Assembly (NCBI RefSeq): GCF_027595985.1
Contig: NC_073313.1
Coordinates: 79,445,994 to 79,509,993 of the forward strand
From: Sorex araneus
Taxonomy: Eukaryota > Chordata > Mammalia > Eulipotyphla > Soricidae
Length of the DNA stretch: 64,000 nt
Direction: 5' to 3'
Positions 34,990-46,354 of this stretch are shown piece by piece (positions within the stretch are counted from its first letter, which is position 1; each line of letters starts with the position of its first letter). Under the pieces are notes generated by a model. That model was not told the origin of the DNA. It saw nothing but the letters and a program-made list of their open reading frames with translations, and did no database searches. The position numbers were made by a program, and so were the translations under genes.

Positions 34990-35240
34990 CCACATTACGT
35001 TTTAAAAAAATAATTGAATATCCGTGAGATATTTGAATATTCATTACAAAGCTGTTCATAATTAGGTTTCAGTCATACAGTGTCCCAGCACCCATCCCTC
35101 CACCAGTGTACATTTTCCACCACCAATGTCCCCTGTTTCCCTCCCACCATCCCCCAAGCCCCACCCACCACCCCCAGCTTCCCTCTATGGGAGGCACTTT
35201 CTTTCTTGCTCTCTCTGCCCTTTTCCTTTTGTGCATAATT
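34990..35240 (-). mobile_element. L1 3' UTR fragment
   Basis: Reverse order: CATAATTAGGTTTCAGTCAT, CACCCATCCCTCCACCAGTG, CCACCACCAATGTCCCC, TATGGGAGGCACTTTC. It is the same subfamily as 7751-8060. Confidence 0.75.
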
Positions 35241-35256
35241 CACAAAAATTCTTGTA

Positions 35257-35470
35257 GCACTGTAGCACTGTGACACTGTCATCCCATTGTTCATCGATTT
35301 GCTCGAGTGGGCATCAGTAACATCTCCATTGTGAGACTTGTTATTGATTTTGGCACATCGAATACCCCACGGGTAGCTTGCCAGGCTCTCTGAGAGGGAC
35401 GGAGGAATCAAATCCAGGTTTGCCATATGCAAGGCAAACGCCCTACCTATTGTGCTATCACCCCAGTCCC
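35257..35470 (-). repeat. RTE-tailed SINE with (CACTGT)n-like tail
   Basis: The left end is a run of CACTGTAG/CACTGTG units, the reverse complement of the ACAGTG tail. Then come TTGCTCGAGTGGGCATCAGT, the short body and the promoter end. Confidence 0.85.
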
Positions 35471-35828
35471 AAAGAAATAGAATAGGCGACTTAATGTGTG
35501 TATAAGCTAGTTTTAAATGTTAACATATAATAAAGACTCCCATTCCTGTTACATGGAATAGGCTAAAGCAGTCTCTGTTAGGATGCTGCCCCAAGGACAG
35601 AAGCCAGCTTTGAAGGCAAGAGGGAAATGGGAGTGCAAAGGTTGACTTGCAATCTGTATTTGGAAATTACTGGAAAAGGGAGATGTTGGACAAAGGGTAT
35701 GAAGGGAGATGTGAAGCAAAGGGTATGAAATGCTCAATTATCTTTCCCATAAAAATTAATGCCAATAATGACTCCAGATTTCCAAAAGTAACCTACCAAA
35801 TCACAAAATAGAAAGAATCTACTTTCAG

Positions 35829-36003
35829 GGCTGGAGAAATAGTACAGCGGGATAGGACGCTGGCTTTGCACACAGTCAGTCTGGGATTTGATCGGCAGCA
35901 CTACATAAGAGTCCCCAAGCCTCACTAGGCGTGTTTCCCTAGTAACAAATCAGGAATGAACCCTGAGCACAGTCAGGTGTGCCCCCAAACAACAACAAAA
36001 TGG
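35829..36003 (+). repeat. SOR-like SINE
   Basis: A + copy with head GGGCTGGAGAAATAGTACAG and an AACAACAAAA tail, moderately diverged. Confidence 0.7.
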
Positions 36004-36149
36004 AATAAAATTCTACTTTCAGATGGGTGAAAGGAAAACTGATACCACGAAAAGTAAGTTTTGCACATATAAAAATAAATCATTGAATGAACTTCACAAG
36101 TTCATAAGTGCTTTGTTTGGAAGTGTCGAAGAAAATAACAAGAAAAAAT

Positions 36150-36880
36150 TAAAATACCTGTATTGAGAGAGAAAATACCTGTATTTTAAAATACTTATTT
36201 TATAGTAGAAATAAGTACCAGGAGGTTGACTCCATGGCTTGGAGGCTGGCCTCACATTCTGGGGAGAGGGCAACTCAGAGAAGGGATCACCAAGTATAAT
36301 GCGATCGGAGGCCATGCGGGGGAAGGGTGATGCGGGCTGAATGTAGACTAGAGACTGAACACAGTGGCCACTCAACACCTTTATTGCAAACCACAACACC
36401 TAATTAGAGAGAGAGAACAAAAGGGAATACCCTGCCACAGTGGCAGGGTGGGGTGGGGGGGGAGATGGGATTGGGGAGGGTAGGAGGGATGCTGGGTTTA
36501 CTGGTAGTGGAGAATGGGCACTGGTGAAGGGATGGGTTCTCGAACTTTGTATGAGGGAAACATGGGCACAAAAATGTATAAATCTGTAACTGTACCCTCA
36601 TGGTGATTCACTAATTAAAAATAAATAAATTTTAAAAAATAAAATACTTATTTTAAATATTTAAAATACTTATTTTAAATGGTATTTAAATGGTACTTAT
36701 TTTAAATGGTATTTAAATGGTATTTAAAATTTTAATACCTGTATTCTGAATATTAAAAAATTAATTTAAATATTTAAAATTTAAATACCTGTATTTTAAT
36801 ACCTGTAATACCTGTATTTAAATACCTGTAATAAAATACTTATTTTAAATATTTAAACTACCTGTATTGGGAAGAAAAAC
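36150..36880. repeat. AT-rich degenerate minisatellite
   Basis: Repeated units built from AATACCTGTATTTTAA and AAATACTTATTTTAAAT occupy 36150-36202 and 36640-36880. They were one array before an L1 3' end inserted into it. Confidence 0.8.
36203..36639 (+). mobile_element. L1 3' UTR insertion with 16-bp TSD
   Basis: TAAAATACTTATTTTA at 36187-36202 and 36640-36655. It is in sense orientation: CACTGGTGAAGGGATGGGTT, AACTGTACCCTCATGGTGAT, then an A-rich tail. Because it is not nested in other elements it is a good reference for the 3' UTR of this L1 subfamily. Confidence 0.93.
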
Positions 36881-37009
36881 CACAATATGCTGAGTGTCAC
36901 TAAAAAATGCACAGGGCTTCTTGGAATTCTTGTTAACCTACAACTAAGCCAGCTGGATAGTAAAACAGATATAAGCAAGCATTGGGTTCGTGTTCTACAT
37001 TTTCTGGGG

Positions 37010-38420
37010 TTGGGGGGATGGGGACACATCCATCTGTGCTCAAGTGTCACCCCTGGTGGTGCAACTGGATTCATTTTAGTTGCTTGGCTGAACCGCAAGG
37101 AAAACAAACGCCTTACTCCTCTGCAAATTCTCCCATCCCCCACAAAGTCGACTTTATTTTTTGTTTGTTTTGCTTGTTTGTTGACCACACCTGGCAGTGC
37201 CCAGGGCTAACTCCTGGGTCTGAGCTCCGGAGATCATATGGGTGCCGAGGATGGACCCGGATAGGCCGAGTGCAAAGCGAGCTCTCGACCCTCGGTACGA
37301 TCCTTCCCGCCCTCCGCTTTATTTTTATTGTAATTGTTTTCTGGATTTGGGCTGTGTCAGTGCGTACTCTGAACTCTGCAGAGAACCGCTCCTGGAGGTG
37401 CTCTGAGAGCCATACTCATTGCCTGGCACTTCCATCATGTGGAAGGCAAGTACTTTCACCCCATACATTCAAACTACATCAAAGTTTATCTTGCTGGGGC
37501 TGGCGCGATAGTATAGCGAGTAGGGCGTTTGCCTTACATGAGGCCTACCCGGGTTCGATTCCTGAGCATCGCCAGGAGTAATTCCTGAGTGCAAAGCCAG
37601 GAGTAGCCCCTGTGCACTGCCGTGTGTGACCCCCCCCAAAAAAGTTTATTTTGCTTTTTTTTTCTCTTTATTTTTAGGTTTCAGCTGTTCTCAGGGCGTA
37701 CTCCTGGCGGTGTTTGGGAAACCTTTTTTGCTGTCCTGAGGTTCAGCAGCATAGAAAGCCAGCGCCTACCATTGTTACTATTCTCTTCCCTCTAAAAGTC
37801 TACTTTATTTTAATTTTTTCCTGAGTTTCGGCTGTGCTCAGGCATCCTAGTGGTATTTGCGGAACCATATTGGTTGCCTCCTGGTCCGGCAGCACAGAAA
37901 GGAAGCTATTTATCGCTCACTCTCTAGAAGTTTATTTTATATTTATTTTAATTTTTCTGGGTTTCGAGGGTACTCAGGCCTTACACCTGGCTCTGTACAC
38001 AGGTAACCCTCCTAGTGGTACTAAGGGAACCATATTAATTGTGGGGCAGTTCTGTCGCCCTTACCCCTTTACTATGGCTGCAGCAATAGCACAGCGGCTA
38101 CGGCGTTTGCCTTGCACGCGGCGACCTGGGTTCGGTTCCCAGCAACCTATGGTCCCCTGAGCACTGCCAGGAGTAATTCCTAAGCGCAGAGCCAGGAGTA
38201 ACCCTTGTGTATCGCTGGGTGTGACACACACACACACACAAAAAAAAAAAAACCAAAAAAAGATACCACTAGAGCCCGCTTTAGTTTTAGTTCTTTTTTT
38301 TTCTGGGTTTCAGCGGTGGCAGGGTGTTACTCGTGGTTTGGTGCTCAGGAATCACTCGGGATACCATATTCCTTGCCCGGAACAGCTGCGTGGAAGGCAA
38401 ATCACTGCTTTACCTCTGTA
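37010..38420. repeat. Dense array of diverged SINE-like units
   Basis: Reverse-oriented units start near 37316, 37650, 37798, 37928 and 38277. Each opens with a TTTATTTTAATTTTT-type run followed by CTGGGTTTCRGCTGT-like words and a short SINE body. Two standard + SINEs sit between them (37497-37635 and 38080-38255, the latter ending in (CA)n), and two more reverse copies precede them (37010-37150 and 37165-37315). Confidence 0.6.
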
Positions 38421-38559
38421 ATATCTCTCTGGTCCTTGCCCATTGTGTGTGTGGAGGAGGGGGGTCACAAAATTCTAAATGATCATCCAATCTTTGAAAT
38501 TAGGTCATCATTAGTATCGATTCCCCTTGTTCACTAGCCCATTCACGTTCTTGGCAAGA

Positions 38560-39965
38560 ACTGCACATCAGGGCAGAAAGGAAACTGGACACAATAGCCT
38601 TCGAAGGCAGGGGCATGGCGCACACCCGCCCTTCTTGTGGCTGGCGCGGCTGAGCCACGTCGAACTATCCCCGCGCGCTCCTCGGGGTGTGGGGGGGGGG
38701 CGCCTGGCCAGCAGCAAGGTGACCCGCTCCGTGTGGAAATGAGTTTGGGCTCTGGCCGTGGTGCAGTTCGCCAGGACGGGTCACTGCGAGGAGGACAGCA
38801 GGTTGGCACAGCAGCGTGCAGGCCCAGACGCAACACGGTGCACGCACCCCGACGTCCCCAGATGATTCCAGATGCTCCATAGCCCAGGGCTGGGCGGCCC
38901 CCCGCTGTGCGCACGCGCAGTGTCCTCAGTGGGGGCTGGAGTGGGGGGGAGTCCCTAGAAACTTCCAAGGCGCTGGAGCGTGCCCTTCGGTGGGCTGCCA
39001 ATCATCCAGCCTCGTGGGCGTGGCGCGCTGCGCAGAGTCCGCTTCTCGAACGTGCTCTTCGGAACACCTCAGGTTTGTGGCCCTTCTTTGAGTACCCCCC
39101 CAGCCACCCCCCTTCTCTCCCTCGCCCCGTGGGTCAGAATTCGCTTCCTCTGGGGCCCCCGTGTTCCTGCGGGGCCCCCACGGACCCCCTTGTTGTAAGG
39201 AAGGGACGGAGAGCAGTTCCGTGGCCAGTGGGGCCAAGTCCCCTCAGTCCCTGAGCCCCGAAGGTGCGGCTCGGTGGTTGCGCCTTGGGGTTGGTGCTGG
39301 CGCCACTCTAGGTGCCACACCACCCAGTTCTGGGGACCCGCGGAGGGGGCGGGAGGGGCGGGGGGGCCCCCCCGAGCCGCTCGTCAGACGGCAGGGGGCG
39401 TGGCCTCACCGACGGCGGCGCCGGGCTCTTTCCCGGGCCTCTGCGTTCTAGTGGCTTCCACGGCCATAGCGCTCCTGACAGAGGATTCTGCGACGCGCTC
39501 CCAGCCCCGCTCCTTGCTAGTCGACGTAGGGGGCTTCAGCTCGGGCCAAGCGGGAGGGTCTTCCTGGGCGCGGGCTCCTGGCCGAGGGTTGGGCTTCCTT
39601 GGGGTCCGAGGGGGCTTCTTAGGTTGCGCCCCGGCCCGTGGCACCCGGTGGCGGGAGGACTCGTCTGAGGGGGTTGGCCTCGGCTCTGCGGGGCGCCCAC
39701 TCTCTGGGGGTGCCGGGTGGCTTAGGGGCTTGGCTTCACACAGGGGTCGGGGCTCCCGCTGGGTCCCCCTCAGTCTGGGGACCGCCGCTTCTGTCGGGGT
39801 CCCGCTCTTTGCTACGGGGCCGTGTCCGTCCCGGGCCCCCCGACGTTTGCAGCGTTCGCCTGGTGCGGGGCGGCTCCCACAGAGGCGGCCCCGCCATTCC
39901 TGAGGACGCGCTGACGCGGGGATCGGGCGTGTGAACCCAGAGGGGCGTCCACCGCTCGCTGGGGT
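38560..39965. promoter_or_regulatory. Second CpG island, candidate promoter without assigned gene
   Basis: About 1.4 kb of strongly GC- and CpG-rich sequence stands out from the AT-rich repeats on both sides. It contains a perfect NRF1 site, a CCAAT box at 38998-39002 and several GC boxes, the usual contents of a broad promoter. Overlapping reading frames of 200 residues on both strands are a GC effect; none resembles a protein I know. It lies 6.4 kb upstream of the first recognised exon of the INTS6-family gene on the + strand, so it could be that gene's promoter. It could also drive an unannotated non-coding RNA. Confidence 0.7.
38908..38919. promoter_or_regulatory. Perfect NRF1 binding site
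   Basis: TGCGCACGCGCA matches the full palindromic NRF1 consensus YGCGCAYGCGCR. NRF1 sites are concentrated in CpG-island promoters; occupancy is methylation sensitive. Confidence 0.65.
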
Positions 39966-40034
39966 CAGCGTCCTTTTGGGCCCTGCCACGGGGGGCTTTT
40001 TCTTTCTTGTCTCATCTTTTCCTTCTTTTTTTTC

Positions 40035-40188
40035 TTTATTTTTCTGTCACACCCTTGGGCGCTTTGGGCGTCCTCATGGACCTGCGCTAATGGTGGACTC
40101 GGGAAAGCAGTATGTGTTGCCGGGGATCGAACCGGGATCGGATGTACAAGGTGAGCACCTTCCCCGCTGTACTCTCTCTCCACCCCAG
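40035..40188 (-). repeat. SOR-like SINE at edge of the CpG island
   Basis: Reverse copy ending CTGTACTCTCTCTCCACCCC; it marks the right boundary of the GC-rich block. Confidence 0.65.
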
Positions 40189-40986
40189 TTCTTTTCTCCT
40201 TTTTCTTTTTCTTTATCTTTCCTCGAATCCGAGCTACAACCCTGGCTGTCTTCTCCGGCTTCTTCCGGCAAGGGTGCCGATTCCGTTTCCATAAACTTGG
40301 GGAGCCTTTCCATCCTAATTACCTTTCAAGGGATTCCACCTCCAATTTGATCACAGTGGGATTAAGGCTGCAGTATGTGAGTGGGTGGCGACCGGAAAAA
40401 TATGTGAGCGCTCAATTTCAGCAGGGCGAGCGAACTTAGTTCGTAGCACTGATCTCATCCTTCTACCAACAAGTAAGGTATGTTGCTTTATGTCTTCAAC
40501 ATTTACTGTTCCGGTGATTGTGTGGTTTCTATGTCCTAACTTGACAGGCTGGGAATGTTTATTGAGATCTGGGGGTTCATCTGCTCGCACCTTTTGGACT
40601 CTTTGGGTTTGGGTGCAATGCTGAACATATTTTTTTTTCCGTGTGGTGCCAGGGTGAATCAAGGCCTTATGTTTTAATCCTCAGCCACTTTCCCAGCTCT
40701 CTGCTTCTTGCCAATGGGAAATGCGATAGAAGTAATTCACAGCATGCAGTGGTATTATAGTTTGTCAAACTGTCACAGTGATTGATTTTGGTGAAAGCAA
40801 CTAAGTACTGAGGGAGGAGCCCATTTGCCCCCTTTTTTTCAGCCATGCAGGAGAGTGCCAATTACACCATATTCTCAATATGGTGGCACAAAGTTTTTTA
40901 CTAAATACATTTTATTTACTCTGTTTTGTGAATCCATCTGCTGTGACTTATGCTGAGTTTTCAAAACGATCCGTTCCCTATTTTTT

Positions 40987-41125
40987 TGGTTTTAAGGTTA
41001 CAGCCAGCTGTTCTCAGGTCTTAATCAGGGCTTTGTACTTAGGGATCACTCGTGCCATATGTGGTGCCCGTGATGGAACCTGGATCGATTGCATGCAAAG
41101 TCAGTGTATTACCCTCGGGACCTAG
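40987..41125 (-). repeat. Degraded SOR-like SINE
   Basis: Weak reverse copy. The stretch 40190-40986 before it holds no recognised element or exon. Confidence 0.5.
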
Positions 41126-41314
41126 AGAAAAAAAATATATTTTCTATTTAATTGAGGTAATGTTTGTTCAAAATACTGTGTATGTTGTGAGGTATAAATT
41201 CACATCTCCTCACAGTGTATGGTGTAACACCATGCCCTACTATAGGAGGAATAATTCTCCCCTTCAATCCAGTGGACCCCACCACCCCTGATTCCTCTCT
41301 GTCCTCTCACATGG

Positions 41315-41561
41315 GTCACTGTCACTGTCATCCCGTTGCTCATCAATTAGCTTGAGCGGGCACCAGTAATGTCTCCATCTTGAGATTTGTTGTTACTGTT
41401 TTTGGCATATCAAATACACCACGGGTAGCTTTCCAGGCTCTGCCGTGCGGGCGGGATACTCTCGGTAGCTTCTCGGGCTCTCCGAGAGGGACGGAGGAAT
41501 CGAACATGGGTTGGCCACGTGCAAGGTGAACACCCTACCACTGTGCTATTGCTCCAGCCCT
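41315..41561 (-). repeat. RTE-tailed SINE, complete
   Basis: It starts with GTCACTGTCACTGTCAT, the reverse complement of the (ACAGTG) tail, and ends with the near-consensus head CTATTGCTCCAGCCC. Full short-type length. Confidence 0.9.
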
Positions 41562-41734
41562 TCATACCACTAATGTATGTATGTTTAATCTTACTGAATT
41601 CTTTCTCTCTTTTTGGAGATTCTAGTCCTGGGATCACCCTGGGCTAAGCCAGACAGTACCTGGTAGTCCTGCAGTGTCAGGGATCAAACCCAGGGCCCTA
41701 TATATGCCAGGCTGTTCCTTAGCCCTTCAAGTCC

Positions 41735-42200
41735 TCTCCCTGCCCATCAAATACTTCTTCATTATCTATTGATGTGATCAGGTGATTTTTCACTTTTTGT
41801 TGATGTGGTATATTTATTGATTTGCTTATACTGAACCATCTTTTGCATCCCTGGAAGGAATTCCACTTGGTTGTGATATTTGATCTTTTCAATGTATTGT
41901 TGAGTTCAGTACACTTAAAATTATGTTTTAAGGATCTTTGCATTTACATTCATTCAGGATATTGACATTTTGCTCTATAGCTTCCTCTTTGTTTCCTTTT
42001 CTTCACTGCCCTTTTCTGCTTTTGGTATTAGGCTTATATTGGCTTCAAACAGTGTTTGAAGGTTTGGCAGAGCTTACTTGGGAAGACAGCTGGTCCTAAG
42101 TTTTCATATTCACAGTGATTTGGGATGACTATTTTAATTTCCTCACTTGCAATGGTTGCCTTACTTGCCCTGATTCATGCTTGGAAAATTAAATAAAGAG
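41735..42200 (-). mobile_element. Old L1 ORF2 (reverse-transcriptase region) remnant
   Basis: Reverse order typical of L1 ORF2: TTTGTTGATGTGGTATATTT, CATCTTTTGCATCCCTGGAA, CACTTGGTTGTGATATTTGA and TTTGGTATTAGGCTTATATT. No open frame. Degraded SINEs flank it (41625-41725 and 42285-42425). Confidence 0.65.
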
Positions 42201-42698
42201 TAGTTCCTGATAATGCAGTGTATCGCCCAATCTCCCTCTGCCAAATTTTTCACAAATTTTTCAAAAGAGGATTTTGGTATTTTGTTTTGAGCCTCCCCAG
42301 TGGTTCTGCTGGCCCATGGGTATACATCTGGTGGTGCTCAGTTGGTCATGGAGGTTGGAAATAGAAACCAGGACTGCCTATTACGCCAGTCATACATCGT
42401 GTCCTTTGGGTTATCTCACCAGCCCTAAAGGTGAATTTAAATTTAATTTCCCTCTGTATTTCTGCTTACTCTTTCTCTCTAATATATATATTTACACATA
42501 AATACATACATATGTAAAGTTATTAGCTATATGGAAGTATGCTGTTAAAGCATACTGTTTATTTCTGTAGAAATAAACAGGTTACTTTTAGTTAGTTTTT
42601 ATAGTTTTTTAAACATTTCATTTTCTTTTGCACTATCAGGGATTCAACCCAGGTTCTCATTACATGGGTGATATGATTTGAATCTACCCAAGAGACAT

Positions 42699-42946
42699 CA
42701 CTGTCACTGTCACTGTCATTCCGCTGCTCATCGATTTGCTCGAGTGGGCACCAGTAATGTCTCCTAGTGAGACTTGTTGTTACTGTTTTGGGCATAGCGA
42801 ATACGCCACGGGTAGCTTGCCAGGCTCTGCCATGCGGGTGGTATACTCGGTAGCTTGCCGGGCTCTCCGAGAGGGGTGGAGGAATCAAAGCCGGGTTGGC
42901 CGAGTGCAAGGCGAATGCCCTACCCGCTGTGCTATCGCTCCAGCCC
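42699..42946 (-). repeat. RTE-tailed SINE, complete, 13-bp TSD
   Basis: 248 bases between ACCCAAGAGACAT at 42686-42698 and 42947-42959. Tail CACTGTCACTGTCACTGTCA, then GCTCATCGATTTGCTCGAG, body and head. One of the three copies that define the unit. Confidence 0.95.
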
Positions 42947-43002
42947 ACCCAAGAGACATATCCCCAGCAAATGTAATCAAGGAGTTTGTTTGTGTGCTTT
43001 AT

Positions 43003-43355
43003 TGGGGGCTGGGCACACCTGGCAGGGATCAGGTTATATGCCTGGCTCAGTGCTAGAGTTCACTCATTGTGGAGCGAGGGGCCCATGCAGTGCAGGGGAT
43101 CAAATCCAGGAATTCTGCAAACAAAGCATGTGCTCTAGAACATTTCACTCTATCTATGGCCCTTATGATAATTTTGCTTAGTTTTTGTGGGAGGCACCCA
43201 GATATGCTCAGGAATTACTCGTGGTTCTGTTCTCAGGTCTCTGTGCCCAGTTATTCCTGGCAATACTCAGAGAACCAGAGGTAGTATTGGGGATTGTGCT
43301 GGGGTCAGATGGGTTTAAGGAAAGTGCCTAAAGCCCTGTACTATCTCTCCAGCTC
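43003..43355 (-). repeat. Two degraded SOR-like SINEs
   Basis: 43003-43160 and 43180-43355, both reverse, older subfamily. Confidence 0.6.
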
Positions 43356-43773
43356 CTAAGTAGACTAATATTTTAGCATAAATTGCTCCTAATAGAATAC
43401 TTTCAATTTTCAGGGAATTTAACTTCCATGGCCCCCACTTTCTTTCCTGGTTTCGATCAAATAAAGACCTTTATTAGTGTTCAGTTAAGGTAAAGATACA
43501 TAGAGTGATTTTATATTTTTAGTGGACAAATTTATGCTATATTGATTTTATATCCTAAACTTTATTATCTTCTTCCTTCTGCTTTCTGGAGATGTGATTA
43601 TATAAATATATATGTGTATATATCTGTATATGTCTCCCAGCACCCAATATTTAATGTAAAAATTTAATATATTTAATATATTTAAAATTACTGTTTTCTG
43701 TCCATGAACAACTGAGGGGGGAGGGGCTTTGTGTTCCACAATTTATGGAGTACCATTTATATTGTAGTGTTGT

Positions 43774-44360
43774 GGGGCCAGATAGATAGGGTGTTTTTGC
43801 CTTGCACATGGATGACCTGGGTTCAATCCCTGGCATCCCCTATGGTTCCCCGAGCGAGTCCTCCAAGAGTAATTCCTGAACACAGAGCCAAAAGCAAGCC
43901 CTGAGCACTTCTGGGTGTCAAAAACAAAACAAAAGAAATTAATTGGGGGAATATGAGGTCAGCAATGCCTGGATTCGTGTATCCAGCAGTAGTGGGGTGG
44001 GGTGCAGAGGCGGAAGGTAAAGCAGGGTAGTTGGGAGAAACGGTCTTGCCTTTGAGATCAGAGACTTCAGCCATGTTCTTTTCTTTCTTTTTTGATGGGG
44101 AGGCATACTAAGTGGTACTCATGGCTTATGGCTCTGCATTCAGGAATTAATTCCTGGCGGGGCTCAGAGAACCATATGGGGTGCCCATGAGTGAACCCTA
44201 CTTGGCCTCATGCAAGGAAATGCCCTACTCCCTTACTATCACTCCAGCCCCACTTCAGCCTGGTGGTAGTGCTCAGGGCTTTCTCCTGGCTCTGCGCTCA
44301 GGGATCACTCTTGGCAGGGCTTAGGGACCATATATGGTGTGAGGGATCGAATATTTCCTT
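43774..44360. repeat. Three SOR-like SINEs
   Basis: 43774-43938 (+, head partly deleted), 44085-44253 (-) and 44255-44360 (-, truncated). The stretch 43356-43773 shows nothing recognisable apart from AT-rich runs. Confidence 0.65.
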
Positions 44361-44374
44361 AGTAATCACCTGTA

Positions 44375-44765
44375 TCACCTGTTGTCCCGTTGCTCATCGA
44401 TTTGCTCGAGTGGGTGCCAGTAATGTCTCCATTCACCCCTGTCACGTGCTACTGTAGCCCGGTGGCGTCTGCTCCCTCCAGGAACACGAAGAACATCAAG
44501 CCGTTCATTCAGGGTCTTGACGTAGAAGTCCGAACACCTCAGATAGATGGGCGGCCAGGCGTTCTTTTGACGTCCCCGTGGAATCTAGTCGGTAGTGGCT
44601 CTAGTCCAGCAGTCGTCTCAAGTGAGAGAAGGAATTCGGAGTTCCGACCTCCGTTGACAATCGAGGATTAGGAACGCTGCCTTGTTTGCCAAGGTGTTGA
44701 AAATCAGATGGGCTGACACGTAATGCGATTTGGAGACAACCTCTGGACTAAGATTCTAATTTTGT
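44375..44765 (-). mobile_element. RTE-clade LINE 3' end, rearranged
   Basis: It is collinear in reverse with 23466-23975: GCTCATCGATTTGCTCGAGT, then CATTCACCCCTGTCACGTGC, CCGTTCATTCAGGGTCTTGA, GGGCGGCCAGGCGTTCTTTT, TGACGTCCCCGTGGAATC. Past about 44620 the order is rearranged. There is no SINE at the site that is occupied at 23640, so it confirms the empty site. Confidence 0.75.
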
Positions 44766-44847
44766 TTTCACGATACATAGTGTTAATACAGTCTAAGATA
44801 GTGTTCTCCCCAGAGAAATATTTCTTTGAGTTGCCTGTTATGGACTT

Positions 44848-46309
44848 TATTTTTTTGGCTAGCAGTGAGCCACTTTATTATTATTTTTTTTTATTGAATC
44901 ACCATGTGGAAAGTTACAAAGCTTTCAGGCTTAAGTCTCAGATACACAATGCTCGAACACCCATCCCATCACCAGTGCACATATTCCACCACCAAGAACC
45001 ACAGTAAACCTCCCCCCACCCCCCCACACCCCAGACCCCCATCCCGCCTGTGTAGCTGATAAATTTCACTTTACTTTCTATTTACTTTGATTACATTCAA
45101 TATTTCAACAAAAAACTTACTATTATTGTTTGCCCCCTCCAAGTCGGACCTGCTGGAAAGGAAGCATTTGATAATTTGTTTTCTATTGCTGAGAATGAAG
45201 AGATATGAAGTCGTGTGGCCATAATAGCTACCGCGAGGTTTTGGATTTCTGTATTTTAGTATTTTAGTAACTAAGTCCAGAGGAATTTCTGCCAGAAGTT
45301 GCATCATTGCTAGCTTGTACCTCCCTGCTACTTTATATTCCACATATGAGTGCAATCTTCTATGTCTGTCTCTTTCTTTCTGACTCATTTCACTCAACAT
45401 GATACTTTCCATGTGAGCCACTTATATGTAAATTTCATGACTTCATCTTTTCTAACAGCTGCATAGTATTCCATTGTGTAGTTCTACCAAAATTTCTTTA
45501 ACCAGTCATCTGTGTTTGGGCACTCCGGTTTTTTCCAGGTTGTGGCTATTGTACACAGCGCTGTAATGAACATAGAAATTCAAATGTCATTTCTACTATA
45601 CCTTTTTGCTTCTCCGGGATATATTCCCAGGAGTGGTATTGCTGGGTCAAATGGGAGCTCAATTTCTAATTTTTTGAGAATCGTCCATATTGTTTTCCCA
45701 AAGGGCTGAACCAGTCGGCATTCCCACCAGCAGTGAAGAAGAGTCCCTTTCTCCCTACATCCACGCCAACACCGGTTGCTTTTGTTTTTTTGGATGTGGG
45801 CCAGTCTCTGTGGTGTGAGATGGTATCTCATTGTTGATTTGATCTGCATCTCCCTGATGATTAGCCTGTCAGCCATTCGGATTTCTTCTTTGGGGAAGTT
45901 TCTGTTCATTTCATCACCCCATTTTTTGATCAGGTCTGCAGTTTTCTTCTTGTGGAGTTCAACCAGTGCCTTGATATCCTTGATATCAACCACCCCTTAT
46001 CGGATGGGTGTTGGGTAAATATCCTTTCCCATTCTGTAGGCTGTCTTTGTACTTTGGTCACTGTATCTTTTGAGGTGCAGAAGCTTCTTAGTTTAAGGTA
46101 GTCCCATTTATTTATCTCAGTTTTCACTTGCTTGGCGTGTCAGCTTTGAAGATATTGTTGGCTACAATGTCGTAGAGGGTTTTGCCAACCTTGCGTTCAG
46201 TGTACCTTAGGGATTCTGGTCTGATGTTGAGGTCTTCAATCCATTTTGATCTGACTTTTGTACATGGTGATAGGTGGAGATCTGAGTTCATTTTTTTGCA
46301 TATAGCTGT
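44848..46309 (-). mobile_element. L1 insertion with 12-bp TSD, directly upstream of an exon
   Basis: TGTTATGGACTT at 44836-44847 and 46310-46321. In reverse it reads tail, 3' UTR, then ORF2 C-terminal coding ([34 protein letters not shown]) and more upstream ORF2. The frame is broken. The 3' tail is bipartite: two A-rich runs separated by about 17 non-L1 bases (GGCTAGCAGTGAGCCAC on the + strand), as in a small 3' transduction. Confidence 0.9.
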
Positions 46310-46354
46310 TGTTATGGACTTATTTTATAGTAATAACACATGTTCTTCTGATAG

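Noticed and set aside
36640-36880. CRISPR-like or phage-type repeat array
   Set aside because: The repeats are AT-rich, contiguous and of irregular length without spacers, and the window is mammalian; it is a minisatellite.
39274-39989. Overlapping reading frames of about 200 residues on both strands in the second CpG island
   Set aside because: Pro/Arg/Gly-rich translations on opposite strands are expected where stop codons are rare in GC-rich DNA. No domain, splice pattern or homologue is recognised.
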